The translations under genes and the position numbers were made by a program. From NCBI GenBank assembly GCA_029863625.1, contig JAOTUY010000028.1, forward strand, positions 1 through 38,883: a DNA stretch of 38,883 bases, written 5' to 3'. The stretch's first letter is position 1. Each line of letters starts with the position of its first letter. This DNA is from Acidimicrobiia bacterium (GTDB lineage Bacteria; Actinomycetota; Acidimicrobiia; Spongiisociales; UBA4744). This document shows, in pieces, positions 37,839 to 38,883 of this stretch. The notes below the pieces were generated by a model that did no database searches, was not told the origin of the DNA, and saw only the letters and a program-made list of their open reading frames with translations.

Positions 37839-38883
37839 TTAGTCCCGGTAGAAGCTCCGCTCGACAAGCCTTCGAGCGCGTCTGGTCAGTCTCCGGTACT
37901 CCTCCCGGACCGAGGAACGCGGAGCATCGACTCGGCCCAGGGAGAGGGCCAGCCGGGTCAGCTCGTCTTGATCGGTCGGGAGCGAATCGATGGGACGTCC
38001 GAACTGCAGAAAGAGGCGGTTGCGCACCGCTCCACAGAACCGGTAGGCGGCGATCAAGTCCTGGGCCTCAGCGGAGGACAGATGACCGGTCTCAGCTAGC
38101 GCCTCGAGAGCGGCTGTGGTCCCGGGCGTACGGAGGTTGGGGTTCTGGCTCCCGAGGCGCATCTGATGCAGCTGGACGAGAAACTCAATGTCGTTCATGC
38201 CTCCGTTGCCGAGTTTGAGGTGGAAGTCCGGGTCCTCGCCGGGGCCGAGCCGTTCACGTTCGATGCGGGCTTTCATGGTACGGATCGCGCGGATGGCGTC
38301 GGGGTTGAGGGTGTCGGGGTAGACGTGGGGGGCTACCAGTTGGGTGAACCGTTCTCCGAGGTTGAGGTCGCCGGCGGCGGGGCGGGCTTTGATGAGCGAT
38401 TGGAATTCCCAGGTTTGGGCCCATTTGTCGTAGTAGCCGCCGTAACTGTCGAGGGAACGGGCCAGGGGGCCGTTCTTGCCTTCGGGTCGGAGGTCGGCAT
38501 CGACTCGGAAGGCGGCTCCTTCGGCGGTGACTTTGCCGAGGGCGGCCATGAACTCGGTGGCGGCTTTGGTGGCGTAACGGCGGGCCAGCTCGGGGTCTGT
38601 GTTGGTGGGGGTGTCGTAGACGAACAGCATGTCGATGTCGGAGGAGTAGTTGAGTTCTTGTCCTCCCCATTTGCCCATGGCGATCACCGTGAAGGGGATC
38701 GGGGGTAGGTCGGCGAAGGTGGGGGAGAGCCGGATTTCTTGGTCGACGGCGGCCAGGGCCGCCGCGGCGGCCGCGTCGGCGGTGTCGGCGAGGTCTCGAC
38801 CGACTTCGGGCATGGCGGCTTGCCCCAACAGATCCCGCACCGCAATCCACAACAACCGCCGCCGCACAAACCGCCGAACCGCC
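37839..38883 (-). CDS. glnE: Glutamine synthetase adenylyltransferase/deadenylase GlnE, C-terminal part; N-terminus beyond window
   Basis: The last 347 codons of glnE, open to the window edge. GKWGGQELNYSSDIDMLFVYD is the nucleotidyltransferase signature with metal-binding aspartates, followed by DADLRPEGKNGPLARSL, WEFQSLIKARPAAGD, MKARIERERLGPGEDP, HLKLGNGGMNDIEFLVQL and the all-helical end (RRARRLVERSFYRD). This is the C-terminal adenylylating half, which modifies glutamine synthetase when nitrogen is plentiful. The GTG at 38867 is internal, not a start: coding continues upstream as AVRRF. Codon use shifts twice along this fragment (near 38820 and 38200). Confidence 0.93.
   Translation of the reverse strand, partial: AVRRFVRRRLLWIAVRDLLGQAAMPEVGRDLADTADAAAAAALAAVDQEIRLSPTFADLPPIPFTVIAMGKWGGQELNYSSDIDMLFVYDTPTNTDPELARRYATKAATEFMAALGKVTAEGAAFRVDADLRPEGKNGPLARSLDSYGGYYDKWAQTWEFQSLIKARPAAGDLNLGERFTQLVAPHVYPDTLNPDAIRAIRTMKARIERERLGPGEDPDFHLKLGNGGMNDIEFLVQLHQMRLGSQNPNLRTPGTTAALEALAETGHLSSAEAQDLIAAYRFCGAVRNRLFLQFGRPIDSLPTDQDELTRLALSLGRVDAPRSSVREEYRRLTRRARRLVERSFYRD

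Noticed and set aside
38166..38708. 180-codon plus-strand ORF rich in Gly and Val
   Set aside because: It is the antisense of the C-ending codon block of glnE; the low-complexity composition follows from that.

Overview
The window is GC-rich, densely coded, chromosomal DNA from an actinobacterium, probably an uncultured lineage near Acidimicrobiia (the class is inference from gene style; no rRNA is present). Evidence for the phylum: ClpS followed by DUF2017; an XRE regulator overlapping an HBHA-like Lys/Ala-tailed protein (the Rv0474-Rv0475 arrangement of Mycobacterium); an epimerase-acyltransferase pair (as Rv0501-Rv0502); a BldC-like HTH protein; a CpaE/Ssd-like ATPase with a broken P-loop; and many genes whose start codon lies 6-8 nt after a TANNNT -10 box, the signature of leaderless transcription. 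I see no tRNA, rRNA, CRISPR array, insertion sequence or prophage.

Layout. 1-3.1 kb: a radical SAM protein cut by the window edge, a PLDc_N/ABC ATPase/ABC permease operon of YxlEFG type, and a DUF6141 membrane protein. 3.2-3.5 kb: a gene-free, strongly structured stretch holding a 14-codon ORF with a near-perfect extended Shine-Dalgarno. 3.5-9.2 kb: surE interrupted by an in-frame amber codon, an HhH-GPD repair protein, a 3' gene remnant, udk, proC overlapping proline dehydrogenase, and divergent msrA and bcp. 9.3-12.5 kb: an envelope-stress set (PspC, a TPM-like membrane protein, PspA, DUF4230). 12.7-17.2 kb: a large membrane-bound Fe-S oxidoreductase, small zinc-binding proteins and a GH13 amylase. 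17.4-21.9 kb: pheA, an orphan CpaE-like ATPase with a partner, a BldC-like protein, and the clpS-DUF2017-rRNA methyltransferase operon. 22-27.4 kb: rhodanese, M15 peptidase, a bacterial eRF1-like protein, XdhC and MocA-like molybdo-enzyme accessory proteins, DUF4332. 27.5-31.3 kb: the HBHA-like operon, a zinc ribbon, acyltransferase and epimerase. 31.4-33.4 kb: DAHP synthase and prephenate dehydrogenase, which with pheA cover the entry and branch points of Phe/Tyr synthesis. 33.5-38.9 kb: a 953-residue UPF1-like helicase with a C-terminal nuclease domain, an M20 amidohydrolase and the C-terminal part of glnE.

The most notable items are non-coding: the attenuator-like element at 3.28-3.48 kb; widespread leaderless promoters; a two-hairpin repeat found just 3' of two different genes in the same orientation; and a family of period-7 tandem repeats in gene gaps, one of which supplies the last codons and stop of msrA. 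All gene functions are assigned by recognising motifs by eye; no database search was possible.
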